Assembly: GCA_949751835.1 (NCBI GenBank)
Contig: CATKHK010000158.1
Span: forward strand, 1 to 42,726
Direction: 5' to 3'
Source: Blepharisma japonicum
Taxonomy: Eukaryota; Ciliophora; Heterotrichea; Heterotrichida; Blepharismidae
Length of the DNA: 42,726 bases
Shown here in pieces: positions 1 to 10,806 of the stretch. Positions within the stretch are counted from its first letter, which is position 1. The number at the start of each line of letters is the position of its first letter. The notes below the pieces were generated by a model that saw only the letters and a list, made by a program, of their open reading frames with translations, had not been told where the DNA came from and did not search any database. The translations under genes and the position numbers were made by a program.

Positions 1-317
1 GATGGAAGAATAGGAATCTTTTGTTATACTCAATTGATATTGACTCTTTCTCGACAATTTCTTATGAGTTTACAGAGGATAAAAGAAAGATCTTGATAAA
101 TGCAGAGAGATTGTATTTGATAGAATGCAACAAGCGATCAATCTATGAAAGTGAAATTGAAAATTACACAAATTGGAGACAAATAGGAGAATTAACATTC
201 AGCAATAATCCTTCTCAAGTGTATTGCTCATATAGTAAAGGAGGAATATATATTGGTATGAACTGAGATGATTACTACAAGTTTGATTTGAATGAAAAGA
301 GATTAATTAAATTATAA
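1..317 (+). CDS. Kelch-like family protein, 3' part (5' end outside window)
   Basis: An open frame read from base 3 runs to TAA at 315-317, giving the last 104 residues of a protein cut by the window edge. An in-frame TGA at 264-266 is read as Trp, and every paralogue here has the same TGA at the equivalent place. The residues align along their whole length with the C-terminus of the gene at 905-2215, including shared blocks such as LYSIDIDSFSTI, KILINAERLYLIEC and KFDLNEKR. The paralogues have kelch-type repeats just upstream, so this piece is probably the last blades of a beta-propeller. The 3' flank is also shared with the 905-2215 copy, so the duplication included non-coding DNA. Function is unknown; family membership is seen directly, and the propeller fold is inferred. 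Confidence 0.75.
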
Positions 318-455
318 TAGTCATTAATATGATTAGTTAAAAGTACTTTTTAACGGTTTTGAAATGTAGATGTCGAGGATTATTAATGTTTTATAATAAA
401 TATTACTTCTTCACATATTAATTCATATTTTATTTCAGAAATCATCCAAGAGTTC
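315..455 (+). repeat. Duplicated 3' flank of kelch-like genes, copy 1
   Basis: The sequence after the stop codon of the first kelch-like gene matches that after the stop of the second gene (2213-2350). A 31-nt block is identical (384-414 versus 2279-2309), with weaker similarity on both sides. This shows the two genes arose by duplication of a segment larger than the coding region. Confidence 0.75.
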
Positions 456-904
456 CTGTAAAATTATTTTCTTTATTGTACAACAAAAAGAATTCTATGT
501 AATATATTATTTGCAGCTGATGGTTTAAATAAGAGTCCTAATCAATCCAGTTAATTACATAATGTTTAATCATTGATAAGCAAAGAATAAAAGTTATTTT
601 TTGTTTATACATATTGTAACACTAACTATAATAATCCTCAAATATTTTGGTGCTAATTATAGTTGTACGCTTCAAAAATTAATTTGCTTTACATAACTGC
701 ATAAAGATTAACTCAAAAAATTTTTATCATTATTATACATGATTATTTCATAATAATTTTAACTAATATATAAGAATATGGAGCAGGCTACTGATAAATC
801 AAATATATTTGTGATTGATTAAATTGAAAATAATTGTTTTAGCATTATATATCTTTAGTAATAGTCTTTACTTACAACCTGCCCAGCTTTTAATAATCAT
901 TAAA
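456..904. other. Intergenic region with duplicated upstream segment
   Basis: No gene is seen here. The part at about 617-765 is similar to 8863-9005, including an identical 15-mer at 635-649 and 8881-8895. In the second place it lies directly against a fragment of the kelch-like coding region, so it is probably the upstream or promoter segment of the 905-2215 gene. An open frame precedes the chosen ATG from 767, but its residues do not resemble the domain that follows. Confidence 0.6.
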
Positions 905-2215
905 ATGGAGAAGAGCGTCATATTAGAAGAAGCTGAAAATTATGAGTTAAAAGAAGAAGAATTTATCGAATACGGTATAGGACTTGGTCTGAATCTTCCA
1001 TATGATGAAGATTTGCTATATATAGCTCGGGAAGGTTTAAAAGCTCCTCTTCCTAAGCAATGAAAGGTCTGCAAAAATCTTAAAGGTGATATTGATTATT
1101 TTAACTTTGAAACTGGCCAAAGTCAATCGGAGCATCCATTGCGCAGTCATTATCAACAACTTGCAAGAGAAGCTAAGAGTTTAAAAGAGCTTAAAAGTAT
1201 AGAATTAAAAACAGGGAAAAAAAGCTTACTTAATTTCCAAATAAACGCTATTACTAATGATCTCAACAGTAATCTCAAAGAAATAGAAAACTCTTTAAAT
1301 GCTTTAGACACCTTGAGAAATAAAACAGCTAATATTTTGAGTAAGCCAAACAATCTAGAATTAGAAATGGACTTCAGAACAACTTGCTCAGCATATCAGA
1401 GCAATTCTAGTCTTAATGATCCACTGCTAAGTCAAGCTTACAAAGATTATTTTTATGCTTATCAACAAAAAACATCTCTTTATATTCTATGATATTCCAA
1501 CAAATGCACTAAGCTGCATATTTATAACACTGAAACTGAAACCGAAGAAGTCAAAGCAATTACTCCAGAAGTGCTAGACCATACCAGTTGCATAACTCAA
1601 ATTCCAAATGGCAAGCTATTCTGTTTTGGTACAGGTTTGCCACTTTCTGGGATTACAATGCTAATTGATGTGAATGGTGGAGTGGAAGTGCTGCCATCTG
1701 GAACTCCTTGCTACTACTCATCATGCATCTATTTAAACAATAGTGTCTATTGCTTTGGAGGAAAGAATATAAATAATTTAGCTCTATCTAGTAGATTTGA
1801 TTTATATCAAAATAGATGAATTCAATTAACTCCAATGCCAATAACTGATTGCTGTTGCAATAGTATAACTTTTAATGGGGATATTTTGATTTCTGGGAAA
1901 GAGAATAGAAATCTTTTGTTATACTCAATTGATATTAATTCGTTCTCGACGATTCCTTATGAGTTTACAAAGGATAAAAGAAAAATCCTGATAAATACAG
2001 AGGGACTGTATTTGATAGAATGTTGTAAGGGATCAATCTATGAAAGCGAAATTGGAAATTGCATGAATTGGAAACGAATAGCAGACTCAATAATCAGTAA
2101 TGATCCTCTTCAATTGTATTGTTCATATAATAAAAGAGGGATATACATTGGGATAAACTGAGATATTTATTACAAGTTTGATTTGAATGAAAAGAGAGTG
2201 ATTAAACTACAATAG
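905..2215 (+). CDS. CEP164-type WW domain fused to kelch-like propeller
   Basis: This 436-residue protein becomes continuous only if TGA at 1061, 1490, 1817 and 2159 is read as Trp; TAG at 2213-2215 ends it. Residues 16-78 match the N-terminal WW module of centriolar CEP164: a leading helix with DEDLLYIAREGLKAPLP, the first Trp at residue 53 (encoded by TGA), then the DYFNFETGQS strand and a final EHP. The second signature Trp is replaced by Ser. Residues about 80-200 are charged and helical. From about residue 223 there are kelch-like blades (FCFG, YCFGG, then FDLxxNRWIQLTPMP). ATG 905 is the nearest start before the WW helix. CEP164 acts at the distal appendages of basal bodies; a similar location here is only inferred. 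The nearby shorter members lack the WW module. Confidence 0.8.
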
Positions 2216-2350
2216 TCATAAAAATGGTTGGTTAAAGTCGTTTAGAACTTTTTTTTGTAATATCGATTTTGAGGTTGCTAATGTTTTATAATAAATATTA
2301 CTTCTTCACGTATTTATCCATATTTTATTTCAAAAATCATCTAAATCTGC
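2213..2350 (+). repeat. Duplicated 3' flank of kelch-like genes, copy 2
   Basis: Second copy of the segment described at 315-455, containing the 31-nt identical block at 2279-2309. It follows the stop codon of the WW-kelch gene directly. Confidence 0.75.
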
Positions 2351-2485
2351 TTCATATATAATAGTTAGAACCTTTCCATAATTTTAAACAGCAGGCTATT
2401 TTCATAGCTTCACGCTATAATTTGGCAAGCATATAAGTGGTCGCCATTCATTGAGATTTGCTTCTGTCAAGATTTACTTGTTGCA

Positions 2486-2533
2486 TCTAGCCGACAGATT
2501 TGAATTGGACTAAAATCGATGAATTAAATTAAG
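2486..2533 (+). pseudogene. Relic fragment of the kelch-like family
   Basis: These bases align with 6827-6868 in the intact member, the stretch coding for RFDLDQNRWIKL. The relic reads RFELD, then TAG, then NRWIKLS, with TGA read as Trp. No flanking coding sequence is recognisable. It is a remnant of another copy of the array. Confidence 0.6.
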
Positions 2534-3888
2534 CCAGATTGATATATATAATTTTCTTTTATATTATTAAGATACATAGGCTGCTAATTTGATGGAAGAA
2601 AAAAGAATTTTGATCGAATGAAAAGAATCATAAGAAATTAAATTTATACCCTTATCAATGCTATTTAGTTAATTAAAGCAATCCTAAATATAAAAATAGT
2701 GCAAATTTTATGAGAAGTCTAGCTTCACTTATTTTCGTTCATTTTGCTTGTCTTGTTTTTGGTTAATATCAATATAATTATTTCAGGCTCAACTTTGCTG
2801 CTATCTAAGCCAATTTATTGCATTTCAGTATTTAAATTGCATCTGATCAGCTCAGATCTTATCTTCTCATCTTCAGCTTTGCCATCTAATAAGAAATATT
2901 GATCTAATGAGCTATTGCTCTTATATATTGAAATATAAGCTTCAAAAGGAATTATAAAATTCAGAGCAAGCACTTCAAGAAGGTTTTCAGTTATTAGTAA
3001 ATTGAGTAACAAAATTTATTCCAGTTTCAAGGGCTCTAAAAAATATCAAATTTTACATTTTCATTCATAAATTTTATTAATTCAAATTCGAATTATTTTT
3101 AGTTGCATATCTGCCTAAATTATAAAGTTCACTTATACCGCTTTCTTTTGTTATCAAAATTTTGATTATTATTGTTTTTATATTGAAGTTTTTGGTTTGC
3201 AGGTTTTTCTTGAGTAGATGCAAAGGCAAATATATTTTTTATACTTAAGCATACTAGAAGTAGGTTTCATCTGAAATCTTAACCAGTGTAAAGGTGATTT
3301 AAGCACTTGCTGATTGGTGATTAAACACATATACAAAGTAGCATATCTATTTTTATATATATTTAAAGATAGATTAATCCCTATTATAACTCTTCCGAAA
3401 TCATTTTAATCACTTGACGTGCTGTGGTCTGGGCTTTCTGAATTCGATTTAAAATACAGTCCATTCCTCAATTGCCATGTAATAGCTGTCTTTATCTGTC
3501 TAAATGCAGTTTTCTTATTGCTTTAAAAATATTATTTTAAAATGAATTGTCTCCCGATCACTTTTTTAGGTTCAATTGCAAAACTATTGAACTTAAAGAA
3601 TTTCGTATCAAAATTCAATCATTTTTACCTCTAAATTATAAGTCTTAAAAACCTTTTTAAGTCCATATTTGTAGCAAGAATAATTTTAAATTATACAATA
3701 ATAATTTATTTGATAATTCCACAAAAAATAATATTTGATACATAAACAAGGTAAAATTAGATTTACTTTTCTTAGCATTTATTAAAGTTTATTTCAAACG
3801 CTCAAATAAGTGTAAATAAAGGCTGAAATTATGCACCATAATTTGGATAGATAATTTTAATAACAATGAAAACTTTTTTTGTAGAGCT

Positions 3889-4000
3889 AACAATGCTTTT
3901 GAAGTTAAGAAGCACACTAATGGTGGAGCTTATGGGACTATCTATCGAGTCATAAGAGAAGTAAGTTTTATTCAGGCAATCGAAAAGAGTATAATATAAA
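3889..4000 (+). pseudogene. Relic with kinase-type glycine-rich loop and a 15-nt intron
   Basis: One frame reads AFEVKKHTNGGAYGTIYRVI, which has the GxxxGxxYxV shape of a protein kinase nucleotide-binding loop. At 3961-3975 lies an exact 15-nt GTAAG...CAG sequence of the intron type seen at 18293-18307. Removing it gives a continuation of seven codons before a TAA, and more stops follow. I read it as the N-terminal scrap of a dead kinase gene. The match is short, so the kinase assignment is uncertain; the intron-like sequence is exact. Confidence 0.35.
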
Positions 4001-4225
4001 GGTTTGGTCAGAGATAAACAGGATCAAGCTTGAAGGACATATGCACTTCTAAATTATTTAACATGCTAAATTTCATGTCGATTTTTCTATAACAAACTAA
4101 TTACTTAATATATCAGGTTTTGTTATATTTCAAGATATCTTAGCGTTACACATTAAGATGCGATGAACTATATTGGCTGTTTAATGCGTCAAGGTGTTGA
4201 TAAATATATTATCAAATATTACTAG

Positions 4226-4264
4226 TTCGATTTGAATAAAAAATTAATTAGTAATCTACTTTAA
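4226..4264 (+). pseudogene. Relic 3' end of a kelch-like gene
   Basis: The bases read FDLNKKLISNLL and a TAA, matching the last residues of the gene ending at 7261. Similarity goes on into the 3' flank (about 4265-4340 versus 7262-7335). Nothing recognisable lies upstream, so only the tail of this copy survives. Confidence 0.6.
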
Positions 4265-4754
4265 ATAAATTTTTTTAATAAAGATTGTTTACAATATTAC
4301 TGCTATTCTTTCATTCTTTATCTTGGAAGCTAAAAGCTTATTAAAACAATTTATTTCGTAAAAATGCATTAGGTGAATATTAAATTCGTGGGGTTGTAAA
4401 TATGAATAATTGAATAAATCCGAATATAGTTAAGCCAGTTTTCTAGTCCTTTTTAGAGCAATAGGTCTTCCCTTTTCATATATATTCCAATTTCACAATA
4501 TTACACTTTCAACTTTGAAATGAGATCTTGAAATTATAAACAACTATAATTAAAATAAGACCCTTCTAGACACATACTATCCTTAGAGTTTCCTTAGATG
4601 ATTATTGAAAGACAATATGCAGGAACCTTTGCAGATATTAAGCAAAAAATTCTCAACATTATGTTATCTTTATTAATTAAGAACATATCACCATACATAA
4701 TGGTATAGCTTTGAGCTATCCAAAACTGATATTTAAAAAATATTTAAAATACTT

Positions 4755-5790
4755 CTAACTAATCATTAAAAAATCTGCTAATTGAATCAATCTCTTTTCA
4801 TTCAAATCAAACTTGAAGTAATAATATCCATCTATCCCCATGTATATTCCTCCTTTATTATATGAACAATAAACGTGAGATGGAATAGAACTAATTGTTG
4901 ATTCTGCTATTCTTCTCCAATTAGTGTAACTCCCATTTTCGCTTTCATAGATATATCCATATTTACCGCATTCAATCAAATACAGTCTCTCTTCTGCATT
5001 TATCAGGATCTTTTTTCTATTCTCTGCAAACTCATATTGAATAATCGAGAAAGAGTCAATATCAATTGAGTATAATCAAAGATTTCTATTTGATTCAGAA
5101 ATTAAAATATTCCGATTAAATATTATACTATTGCAAAGATAATCAGTTTGTGGCATTATAGTTAATTGAATTCATCGATTTTGATCCAAATCAAACCTAC
5201 TAGATAGAGTTAATCTACTATAATTGCCACCTCCAAAACAATAGATGCTGTTGTTGAAATAGATACATGATGAAAATTTGCAAGGAGTTCCAGATGGCAA
5301 TACTTCATCTCGGCCATTCACATCAATTAGCATTGTAATTCCAGATACTGGATATTTACCAAAACAGAATAGCTTACCATTTGGAAGTTGAGTTATGCAA
5401 GTGGTATAGTCTAGTCGTTCTAGAGTTTTTAGGAGTTTGACTTTTTGGGTTTTAGTTTCAGTGTTATAAATATATAACTTAGTTCTTTTGATTTTATAAT
5501 CTCTTTTAAGATTATAAAGAGATGTATTTTGTTGATAAGCATTAAGATAATCTTGATAAGCTTGCATTAGCGGTGGATCATACAAAGTAGAATTGTTCTG
5601 ATATGCTACGCAAGTTGTTCTGAAATCCATCTCTAATTTTGGATTGTTTGGTCTACTCAAAATCTTAGCTGTATTATTTCTTAAGGTGTCCATAGTAATA
5701 GCGTTTATTTGAAAATTAAGTAAGCTTGGCTGAATTCTGCCTTTAGATTAATACTTTCAAAGATCTTTTAAACCCTTAGATAAAAAATGA
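4755..5790 (-). pseudogene. Truncated kelch-like family member, probably a pseudogene
   Basis: On the minus strand an open frame from ATG at 5693 to TAG at 4755 codes for 312 residues, reading TGA as Trp at several sites. It aligns with the C-terminal three quarters of the 905-2215 protein, including YCFGG and FDLDQNRWIQL. Upstream of the ATG the homology continues (SLLNFQINAIT), but in that frame a TAA lies near 5748. A stretch of about 16 residues between QINAIT and MDTLRN is deleted relative to the paralogues, and the WW module is absent. It could still make a shortened protein from 5693; the nonsense codon and deletion make decay the simpler reading. It lies head to head with the member at 6197. 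Confidence 0.65.
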
Positions 5791-6196
5791 TTTAATTTAA
5801 GTTTAACGCAGATTCAGTGAAATAAAAGATAATATGGTTGAAAGCTTTATTAAAGACAAGCTTGGTGTTCAACTAGACAAGAAACCTACGAAAATGGAAA
5901 GTATGCAAGAAAATCACATTGAAGATATCGCTCTGTCAAATAATGAGCTCTCAAACATTTTAACTTAATCTAACACATTTTTATTCCATTGAAAAGCCGC
6001 AATTTTGTTCTATAATATTATTTCTAATTATTTTATCTGATTAAAAATGCATAGATTAAATGTTAACATAATCCTGATTTCTAAAGAGCGACCGAATTCT
6101 CCTATATCTGAAATGGCTCCTATTCTTAATATATAAATAATGCCTCCATTTGGATGCAGTTAGCAAAAGTTAATGATTCGATTTCTTTAATAATAA
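5791..6196. other. Intergenic region between divergent kelch-like copies
   Basis: No supported gene. A 44-codon ATG-initiated frame lies at 5834-5968 but has no detectable relation to neighbouring proteins and could be chance. No WW-domain sequence is seen, so neither flanking copy has its N-terminal module here. Confidence 0.5.
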
Positions 6197-7261
6197 ATGA
6201 GGGCAGAGAGTTTTAGAGTGCTTGAAAACATAAAAGAGCCAATAAAACCAAAAACAGAAAGTAAGAAAAGCTTGCTTAATTATCAAATAAACAATATTAC
6301 TCATGATCTCAGCGAAACGCTAAAAGAAACAGAAAACGCTGTAGACGTTGCAGACACCTTAAGAAATAAAACAGCTGAGATTCTGAGTAGACCAAACAAT
6401 CCAGAATTAGAGATAGGCTTCAGAACAACTTACTCGTTATACAACAGAAATAATAGTCTTTATGATCAAGCTTACCAAGATTACCTGAATGCTTATCAAC
6501 AAAAGACATCTCTTTATAATATTAGAAAAGATGATAAAAACAAAACTCATTTGAATATTTATAACACTGAAACTGAAACAAAAGAAGTCAAAATCTTAAG
6601 GACTCCAGTACTATTAGACTGCTTTACTTGCATAACTCAACTTCCAAATAACAAGCTATTCTGCCTTGGTAATAATGAACCTTCTGGAATTACAGTGCTA
6701 ATTGATATGAATGGTGGAGTTGAAGAGCTGCCATCTGGAACTCCTTGCAGATGCTCATCATGCATCTATTTCAACAATAGCGTCTATTGCTTTGGAGGAG
6801 TAATTAATTGAAAAATTTTAACTCTATCTTGTAGATTTGATTTGGATCAAAATCGATGAATTAAATTAATTCCAATACCAGAAGCTGATTATCTTTGCAC
6901 TAGTGTAATATTTAATGGGAATATTTTGATTTCTGGATATAATAATAGAAATCTTTGGCTATACTCAATTGATATTGAATCCTTCTCGACAATTCCTTAT
7001 GAATTTGAAGATAGGAGAAGAAAGATCCTGATAAATGCAGAGAGACTGTATTTGATTGAATGTGATGATCGATCAATCTATGAGAGCGAAATTGGGAGTT
7101 GCATGGATTGGAAAAGAATAGCAGAATCAACAATAAATTTCATTCCTTGGCAAGTGTATTGTTCATATAATAAAGGAGCAATATATATCAGCTGCGCAAC
7201 AGAACAAAATGTTTATTGCTGCAAATTCGATTTGAATAAAAAAGTAATCAGTATACTTTAA
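6197..7261 (+). CDS. Kelch-like family protein without WW domain
   Basis: A 354-residue protein with TGA at 6809-6811 and two later sites read as Trp, ending at TAA 7259-7261. An in-frame TAA lies directly before the ATG, so the start is firm. Residues about 20-110 match the charged helical linker of the WW-kelch protein; the rest matches its kelch-like region (ITQLPNNKLFCLG, SSCIYFNNSVYCFGG, CRFDLDQNRWIKL). The C-terminus differs: in place of IYIGxN it has IYISCATEQNVYCCKFDLNKK. With no frame damage and variation mostly at substitution level, it looks intact. Function is unknown; a propeller used for protein binding is the family expectation. Confidence 0.75.
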
Positions 7262-7661
7262 AATGTTATTTTTATAAAATAGGCTATTTAAAATATTTTT
7301 ATGACTCTTTAATTCTTCAGTTTGAAAGCTAAAAATCTTACCACTGTGGTTTATTTTACTCAAATATAATATGAAATCCTTCATCGAGCTAATAGTCATC
7401 ATTTAATCATGGATACTAAACAATTTTTTATAAAATTATTTTATTAAATGAAAATATTTTATTTTAAATAAATATTTATGGAGTATTGCAAATGAACAAT
7501 AAATTTGAAAGGTGCTAAATTTACCCCAAGCATGTGAGCTTTGCTCTTTCAAATTTAAAGCGGGTTTCAACATTAAAAAAAATGAATTAAAGATTTGCTA
7601 CTGTTTTTGTCTCTTAAGAATCACAAAATTTTCCTAAAAATATAAAAATAAATATATAGAA
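7262..7661. other. Intergenic region
   Basis: No gene is seen. Bases 7262-7335 resemble 4265-4340 behind the relic kelch tail, so this is a duplicated 3' flank. The rest is AT-rich and featureless up to the start of the transporter gene. Confidence 0.55.
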
Positions 7662-8645
7662 ATGTCAATAAAGGTTTTTTTATATTATACAGCCTTATTT
7701 TTAGCGATTGCAGCTGGAGCATCAGCAGCTGCAGCATTTGAAAAAATAGTATCAGTTTCTCCTTACATGAAATCTTGCTGGCGTTTACAATTAACAACTT
7801 TATTTCAATTTATCCCAGGCTTATTTGAATGTTGTAACAATTGGCAGCAATCCAAACAGATGATAATTAGATTTTGGCCAGTTTCCAGAATATCAGGGAT
7901 TTGTCTTGCAGCTTTATTTTGTCTCTGGTGTGTCAGTTTGAATCTGACTTCAGTCTCACATTCTTTATTATTTTTATCAGCAAGTCCTTTAGTAATAGTC
8001 TTTATTTTCATTTTTAAGAGCCAAAAAGTCTCTCTTTTTGAAATTTTAGGCGTTGCTATAGGCTTTTTGGGGCTTGCAGTATGCATTTTAGGAAGCAAAG
8101 GAAGTGATGGATCAAGCTGATACGGAGATGCTACAGCTTTTGGCTGTGCAATTGCGCTAGCGATTTATATTTTAGTTAACAAGACAGTTATGACAAGTGG
8201 GGCTCCTTTATGAATCTATCTTGCTATAGTGAATTTGCAGGCCGCAATATTATCTTATATATGTGCTATTGTTTCTGGAGATAAGCTAGTGGCGGGAATT
8301 CAATGAATTTATACCGATGATTGGGTTATAACTGTATATTTAGGATTAATTCCAGGAGCTTTGGGAAATGCTGCTTTTACATATCTTATTAAGCATATAC
8401 CAGCATTAGTGATATCTGTATCTATGAACTTTCAGCCTGTAATAGGATCATTTATTGGGTGATGTGTGGGGGTGGAAGGTATTCCTTCAATCTATACATG
8501 AATAGGAGGGATTATTGCAATTATTGGAAATATAATTGTTACTATATCATCTGCAAAGAATAATAAAGTAGATAGCAGACAATTATCTAAGGAAAAAAAT
8601 GACTTAGCAATACCTTTAATTGATTTTAAATCTAATCAAATTTAA
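7662..8645 (+). CDS. EamA/DMT-family membrane transporter
   Basis: A 327-residue hydrophobic protein, continuous when TGA (first at 8118-8120) is read as Trp; TAA at 8643-8645. Two EamA-like halves are visible. The first has helices through ALFLAIAAGASAAAAFEKIV and LLFLSASPLVIVFIFIF, closing with GVAIGFLGLAVCILGSKG. The second starts at WYGDATAFGCAIALAIYILV, passes through LGLIPGALGNAAFTYLIKHI and ends in IGGIIAIIGNIIVTISSAK. About ten membrane segments are expected, with a short polar tail. Members of the drug/metabolite transporter superfamily move small organic solutes; the substrate cannot be read from sequence. All Trp codons in the first half are TGG, whereas the second half mostly uses TGA. 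No intron is needed. The neighbours give no functional hint. Confidence 0.85.
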
Positions 8646-10806
8646 TTTCATTTAATTACATCATAGCATTAATCATTATTTGCTTCTAATGAGGTGAAAT
8701 GGATTTATTATGAGGGTCCTAAATTTCAAAAGAGAAATAGTTTTGGTCTTGTTAGAGATCAGATTAATCAACATCGATAATTGTGCAAATTTAAATCTTT
8801 AATAAATTAAGATTTAAAATTATTTATTTATAAATTATATCTATATAAAAACAGAAGGAAAATGGTACTATCTATAATGATCCTCAAATATTTTGTGCAA
8901 ATATAGCTGCAAGCTGCAAAAGTTAGTTGGTTATATATTACTGAATAAAGATAATAAATTCTAAAATTTTTCACCATCACTCGCATTATTATTTTATAAT
9001 TTTAAAGCAAATGCAAGAAAAATCCTGATAAATGCAGAGAGATTATATTTGATTGCATGCGAATATGGAATAATCTATGAAAGCGAAATTGGAAGTTGCA
9101 TGAATTGGAGATGAATAGGAGAATCAAAAATCGCTATAATTCCTGGCCAAGCTTATTGTTCATATAACAAAGGAGGAATATGCATATAATTTCCAGCAAC
9201 TAATCATGAGTAAGCAGCGAAGTAATAAAGAAACTGCTTATTTGGTAGTATTTAGAGGGCATACTCATATTTAAAAGGCTAATCGCATACTTTTATTTTG
9301 AGTAAATTGCCAAATGTTTATTTGAAAAGAAAGCCAGTTTATCATGATAAAAGTAATAAAATGTGATTGGCATTAATCGATGATAATTGCAATAAGCTGC
9401 TATAGGAAACTTTTTGAGGTTAAAGATAGATATCCATAAATCAGTTTAGGCTGCAATAGGTGTGAAGAAAGCAGGAACTTTGGATACTATCAGAAATATA
9501 ATTTCAAAGTGGATTGCTTTTAAACGATTACACAGCATTTCGAAGAAGAAGAAGAATAAACAATTTTATGGAGTAGATAAGGCTCAGTGCGCTAGTCTTA
9601 GCTATTAGGAGCTAAGTATATTCAAAAATCAGCATATATCATATCCTAATATCCAAGCAAACAAAAATTGTTTTAAATAAATATTTTGATATATAGATTG
9701 TGAGGATTGTTAATTCTGTGCCACTCTGTAAGGGTAAGTATCTATTCTTGGTAATATAATCAAGGAGGTTATCACTAAAAATTTCAGAAATAAAATTAAT
9801 CATGCAGTTTTGATTTTAGGCAACAACATCACTGCATTACCTCGCTATTGGATTGCCAACAATTATTGGAGCCTGAGGAAAAAATGCATAGGCAAGAATT
9901 ACAAATAATTCAATATAAAGAGTCTGAGGAATTTGCATGCCCCTTCATACTCTGTCCATTAGATTAATTCTTTAGAAATTCTGAATTATCGATTTCTAAT
10001 GCTCAGCGATATTTTTCATTTGTTAAAAAGCCCCTCCTTTTTAAGCTTAATCACAGTAATTTTTCTCAAATTGCTTCCTATTCCTAAAACCAGATTCCTC
10101 AGCATAACATCCCATAAAAAGCAAAATAATTAGAAAGAGATAATCCTTGATTAATTTAAATCAAAAATAAAGATAATAAAATCAATGACAAGAGTATTTT
10201 GTGAAACAATTGGACTTTAGAATTCTCTATGTATTGCTGCACCTCATACTGAAAGCTCCTCTTTCTTAAAGAAACTTCATCTATTATAAAAAAATCATAG
10301 GCTAATAAGGTGGATTATGGAAAGTGTTTAACCTAAAGGTGAAATTATCACGAACTTGAAATTTGAAGAAAATAAATGGTCTATTGCTTCGTCTCTACTA
10401 GAGTACCTAGCCTTTGCTAAATTCTTTTACAAAATTGTAATCTGCCTTTAATCAAAAGGTTCAAAAATGTTCATTTAACTTGACCCTCAAAGGAATCCAC
10501 TAGAAACTGCGGTAATATGCTAAGATTTTCCATATTAACATTAAAGTATGCCAAAAAGGAGATTTGAGTGAACTTTTGATAAATTTAAGCTTTTTAGTAA
10601 AAAAATTTTTTTGATAGGGAAGATTATATGTTGAACTATACCACTTATATGGATTTATTTGATAAAATGAGAAGTTTTAAAGTTTTCGGGACAAGTTTGA
10701 ACTTTTATACGATTGAAGATCATATTAAATTTAATTTAATTTTTCAAAGCCAATCTTAATAGGGAATATAAAAAATGTCTTAATACCAATGAATTACTTT
10801 AAAAAT
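8646..10806. other. Long gene-free stretch with decayed coding traces
   Basis: No intact gene. Besides the kelch relic at 8863-9189 there are weak traces. A frame at 9462-9608 (48 codons) holds GTLDTIRNIISKWIAFKR, a pattern like the helix-turn-helix start of some transposases. A frame at 9818-10087 has 89 codons with one internal TAA. A frame at about 10317-10452 reads ITNLKFEENKWSIASSLLEY after an early TAA. None is recognisable enough to name, but together they suggest a graveyard of dead genes. Confidence 0.45.
8863..9189 (+). pseudogene. Kelch-like gene relic: upstream flank joined to 3' coding part
   Basis: Bases 8863-9005 resemble the upstream region of the WW-kelch gene (617-765). Bases 9013-9189 read in one frame through 58 codons matching the C-terminal part of the family (RKILINAERLYLIACEYG, YESEIGSCMNW, YCSYNKGGI) and end at TAA. 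The WW module, linker and first blades are missing, so a large internal deletion joined promoter to tail. Confidence 0.7.

Larger units (their letters stand above)
2351..4754. other. Gene-free AT-rich stretch with scattered gene relics
   Basis: No intact gene is visible on either strand once TGA is read as Trp. Three short relics are listed separately: a kelch fragment near 2486, a kinase-loop fragment near 3889 and a kelch 3' end near 4226. The rest is AT-rich sequence without recognisable structure. Confidence 0.6.

Noticed and set aside
2815-3012. A 65-codon minus-strand frame
   Set aside because: It starts without ATG, has no similarity to neighbours and sits in AT-rich relic-bearing DNA; it may be a gene scrap, but nothing supports it.
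5735-5760. An intron that would remove the TAA upstream of the 4755-5693 frame
   Set aside because: The best GT-AG candidates would be 14 or 18 nt, and alignment with the paralogue shows homologous coding sequence across the site; nonsense mutation is simpler.
5834-5968. A 44-codon ATG-initiated plus-strand frame
   Set aside because: Short, no homology seen, and no sign of being a displaced N-terminus of the gene at 6197, which has its own start preceded by a stop.
8731-8780. Kinase-like NSFGLVRDQ string
   Set aside because: Too short, with stops on both sides and no second kinase motif.
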